64,000 nucleotides of DNA from Alligator mississippiensis (taxonomy: Eukaryota; Chordata; Crocodylia; Alligatoridae). Made by a program: the position numbers and the translations under genes. Positions 60,620 to 64,000 of this stretch are shown here, piece by piece. Where the stretch lies: positions 65,114,716-65,178,715 of the forward strand of contig NC_081831.1 of NCBI RefSeq assembly GCF_030867095.1, read 5' to 3'. Position 1 is the stretch's first letter. Each line of letters opens with the position of its first letter. The notes beneath the pieces were generated by a model. That model was not told the origin of the DNA. It made no database searches and saw only the letters and a list, made by a program, of their open reading frames with translations.

Positions 60620-63600
60620 TTCTAGCACATACATCCTCAGAGCTGCTATTCCTTGGCAAATCACAAACCACAATTTAGAGAAGTCTAAAGGATGTATTCA
60701 GACAATCTGTAAAGGATGCAAGTTGTCACTGAATCCAACTTTACATTACACTAGAAGACAAGTTTTACAGGTTTTATTCTCCCAGAGTTATTCTTAAGGG
60801 AAGGAAGTGCCTCATGTCAGGCCTTCCAGCCAAGTAAGAGTAACATCGATCCCCCAACAGCCAGATATATTTGGCAGAAATATGGGCCAAGAAGCTGAAT
60901 AAAAGCACAATACACTGAGAGTTCCAGAAAACATTTTGTCTGTGATAGCAAGACCTTAGTTTTCTCAAGAGAGGAAAAGGTTAGAAATTAATTCCAGCAT
61001 CCAGTATCGAGAGTATAACTTAGATGCACTAGAAGCCAGTCTGCAACCAGTAAATTTTGATGACAAGAATTCAGAGGACAAAAAGAAACTTGTATGCCAG
61101 ACATATTGCCAGCAATAATCAAGTAAATGTCTTCCTGTCTCCCTCTTACTATTTCAGTAAGACAAGTACCTTCATCACATCTTTCAACATTAGAGTAATG
61201 TCTTCATCTGATCAGTATTAAAAGCAAAGGACGAACAAAATCAGGAAACAATGGTAACCTTAAACCCTTGCAAATGCATTCAAATGAAACCTCGACAATA
61301 ACTGGTTTTCCTTAATACATGCGCCTCACCATCCACCGCATAAAGTGCTAGAATCTGCAATTACTCACAGAGCTGGTTATCTAGCTAGCTTTCCATGTGG
61401 TAAAATGCTCCACTGCCACCATGAATATTCCCTCTTATTAAATAACAGCTAAAGCTATGTGAAAATATTGGAAGAAAAAAGCATTTCACTTTCTGCCTTT
61501 TGCTGGAGAACTTCCAAATAAGATGCTTTAGCAGCTGTCTAGTGCACAGAACTGACACTTTTTTTGGTTTCTCAGCACAGCTGGCAAGTCAGACACTGCC
61601 CAGTTTATGCCGGCACTTCTGCAAATAAGAAGTGTTGCGTCACCTCCAAGACCACTCTGCCTGTGTAATTTCAGTGGCTGCCAGTGCACTGCAACTCACA
61701 AAGTAACATCACCTTTAGAGCTTTAAGCACAGAAAGAAACACTATAAAATCCAGCATTCTACCACTGTATGAGGCTCAAGAACTACAAAGTCAGTCACAC
61801 TATATATATTCTCTACTTTGGCTTTTAAAATGATGATTCTATAACCCTGTTTTTATTTTAGTCATCCTATTAACTAACATGCAAGTTCCTTTGCTGCCAC
61901 TAACATAATACAAAGCATAGATTTTTTTCATATTTGTATTATTTAGTATTGTATTTATTTTCCAAAATGGAAGACACCCACAAATACCAATTGCATTTGC
62001 TAATACTTTCACCTCTGACAGGCAAAAGTAGCCAACAGAAGGCTCCTATATGTGTGAAGTGAAAGTTGATTTGATGTCACTCTGTTGAGAAACATAGATG
62101 CAGTCCAAAAACTCGTACCATCAAACGCATTGAAAAGTGAGAAATGTGTGCTATTCTGTACATTTTAAGTAACTGTTAATACCCTCATATATTGGGATCA
62201 GCTCATAAGGATGAGTGTGAGCTTCAAAATTCACACAAGTAATACAGAACAGGGGTTAACCTATGCTTTGTCTATTACAGTAGCTTTTTTAAGTTTGTGT
62301 AGAACTCTTGACAGTGCTAGAAAAGATTTTGTACTAAACAAATCTTGGTTAAAGAGGTTGTCAACTCGGAGACACCTAAATATGTAGGCTGCTATAGTTA
62401 AAATTAACATTTAAGTACAAAGTTGAGAAAAATACTTTTTTAGTTTTTCATTATGCATTTGACAGCTGTTACTGAATAATGAACTCCAACTCTAGAGCTA
62501 GTTTCCTCCATTTATGTGGATCTATCACACAGCAAAGGAAAGGTCGGTAGAAAAGAAAGTTTCTTATCTCTAAAACCCAATTATAAAACAAAAGGAACAA
62601 ACAATATGCTGAAAGACGCATGTGATACTATAATCCCATGACAAGTACACATTCTTTCAAGAAAGACGCTGCGTTAACTATTAATGCTTCATCATTTTCA
62701 TTCTGACTAAGAGCACGCTTTGATTATCCAATGGAAAACACTGGCCTTTTCCGTTTCAGAAGCCTGACCAAGAACAGTGTCCCATCAACAGAAGTGAGGT
62801 GAGACAATCATTTAATAGGCCAAGAAAGTGGACTCGAGTGTATTAAAATATATAAACACTACGGAAAACAGTCAAAGATTACTCTTAGGCAATATTTTCA
62901 ACCTTATTTTTTCCCCAGCTTGCATTTTGGACTGGGTTTTCCTTCCTCAGTCCTCTTCCTTTCATTAATCCATCTTCTTACCTTTTCATCTGCACAGTTT
63001 CATGTTGGCCTAGGAAGATGTCATTACCGGAAGAAGGAACCAGTGGTGAATCTGAGCATTCAGTTAAACATAGGGCTGCCTGCTACAAATTTTTATATTG
63101 GTGTACCTACCACCACACTATACTTCACTACTGCAAACACCTGGTATTAATTCTGCACTAGTGTGGCATACCTCACTCTCAAAACAGGGTAGACACCATA
63201 GGTCTAATATAGAGGCAGCAAGTCTACATTAGGGGCTTCTGCAAGTGAAGCTCAGTGGGGAAGCTACACTGATGCATAAAAGCCAAAACGTCCAAGGCCC
63301 CACTCTAATCTCCAGATGTCTCAAAATGAGCAATTTGTCACTATATTTAATAACTGCAAGGGAAGAAGCAGCAAAGAATGACCACTTAAAGGAATAGAAT
63401 AAACTTTCTACTTAGATAGCGTTCATTCCCCTGTCCTTGCTCCATTCTCTGGTACTTTTCATTTCCTTGAGGTCCTTCCTTTCCTCCATGGGATACATGG
63501 CTTCTCTCTCCAAACCCTATAATACTAGATGCCAGTTACAAAACACCAGAAGTACTACAAAGACAGCATAGCTCCTTCCTGCCTTGTCAGAATGGGATGT

Positions 63601-63872
63601 AGAGTGGTGGCATTCGCACAGCACTACAAACATGTTCTCATACTACAGTTTCACAAAAACAACTGCTAGACAGTTAAATCTCTGAGAGTTACAAGCCCCA
63701 GAATATGCGCTCCACTCACAATAGTCCTGAAGTGTGAAGTCTACAAATGGAAAATATTTTAAGGCTGTTGTCAATTTTTCAGCATGCTACTGTAGGGCAA
63801 AAATGACATAAGGGCAAAATATACCATGTTAGCCAATATGTTAAGGCAGGCATCATTGGTGACATCCTATTA

Positions 63873-64000
63873 CAGGGGTGTGGCCTGCCAGGCCATTCTA
63901 TCTGGCCCACAGGGCCCCTAACAATTTAGAAAATTAATATTCATCTACCCCGGCTGCCTGTCACGCAGCCCTTGATGGCTTGCCAAAACTCAGTAAGTGG
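63873..64000. mobile_element. hAT-type MITE, same family as 60434-60619, opposite orientation, cut by window edge
   Basis: It matches the reverse complement of the 60434 element from CAGGGGTG through CTATCTGGCCCACAGGGCCC to CAAAACTCAGTAAGTGG. A stretch of about 25 bp just inside the left end is missing compared with that copy. The right end and target repeat lie outside the window. Confidence 0.9.

Larger units (their letters stand above)
58919..64000 (-). other. RLIM 5' intron region (upstream of the coding start)
   Basis: It holds a CR1 remnant and three hAT-type elements between 59.1 and 60.6 kb and at the right edge. From 60.7 to 63.85 kb nothing was recognised. There is no CpG island, so the RLIM promoter is probably further right. 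Confidence 0.7.

Overview
The window is vertebrate nuclear DNA, most likely from a reptile on the archosaur side and probably a crocodilian. The reasons are spliced GT-AG genes, several 5'-truncated CR1 LINEs, many short hAT-type elements with 8-bp target duplications, and no mammalian SINE/LINE types. The crocodilian call rests on the look of the repeats and is an inference.

Two protein genes are recognised, pointing at each other tail to tail. On the + strand lie five exons (8895-20721) of SLC16A2 (MCT8, a thyroid hormone transporter); the first coding exon must lie left of the window. On the - strand lie three coding exons of RLIM/RNF12 (58894 down to 54093), a RING-H2 E3 ubiquitin ligase, with the start codon and the complete 598-residue reading frame; its noncoding first exon(s) and promoter lie beyond the right edge or were not found. 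The same convergent SLC16A2-RLIM pair occurs on human Xq13.2, so this is a conserved block. The two genes have no known joint function.

Layout: 1-8894 is SLC16A2 intron 1; 8895-20721 holds exons 2-6 with introns carrying one hAT element, a nested CR1 and another CR1; 20722 to about 23435 (or possibly to 31030) is the 3' UTR, interrupted by a 582-bp hAT element; about 23.4-48.8 kb is intergenic, with a strongly GC-rich repeat block at 37.3-42.8 kb that includes a decayed Myb/SANT-like reading frame, a palindromic minisatellite and one copy of an unclassified repeat seen again at 45.6 kb; about 48.83-54.09 kb is the long RLIM 3' UTR; 54.09-58.9 kb is RLIM coding DNA with a CR1 and a 150-bp hAT element in an intron; 58.9-64 kb is the RLIM 5' intron region with a CR1 and three further hAT-type elements.

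No RNA gene, CRISPR array or recognisable endogenous virus was seen. I found no new gene system. The most useful observations are the exactly delimited transposon insertions, the unclassified duplicated repeat, the fossil Myb/SANT domain, an 82-bp perfectly alternating pyrimidine-purine tract, and GC-rich modules shared between unrelated-looking elements.
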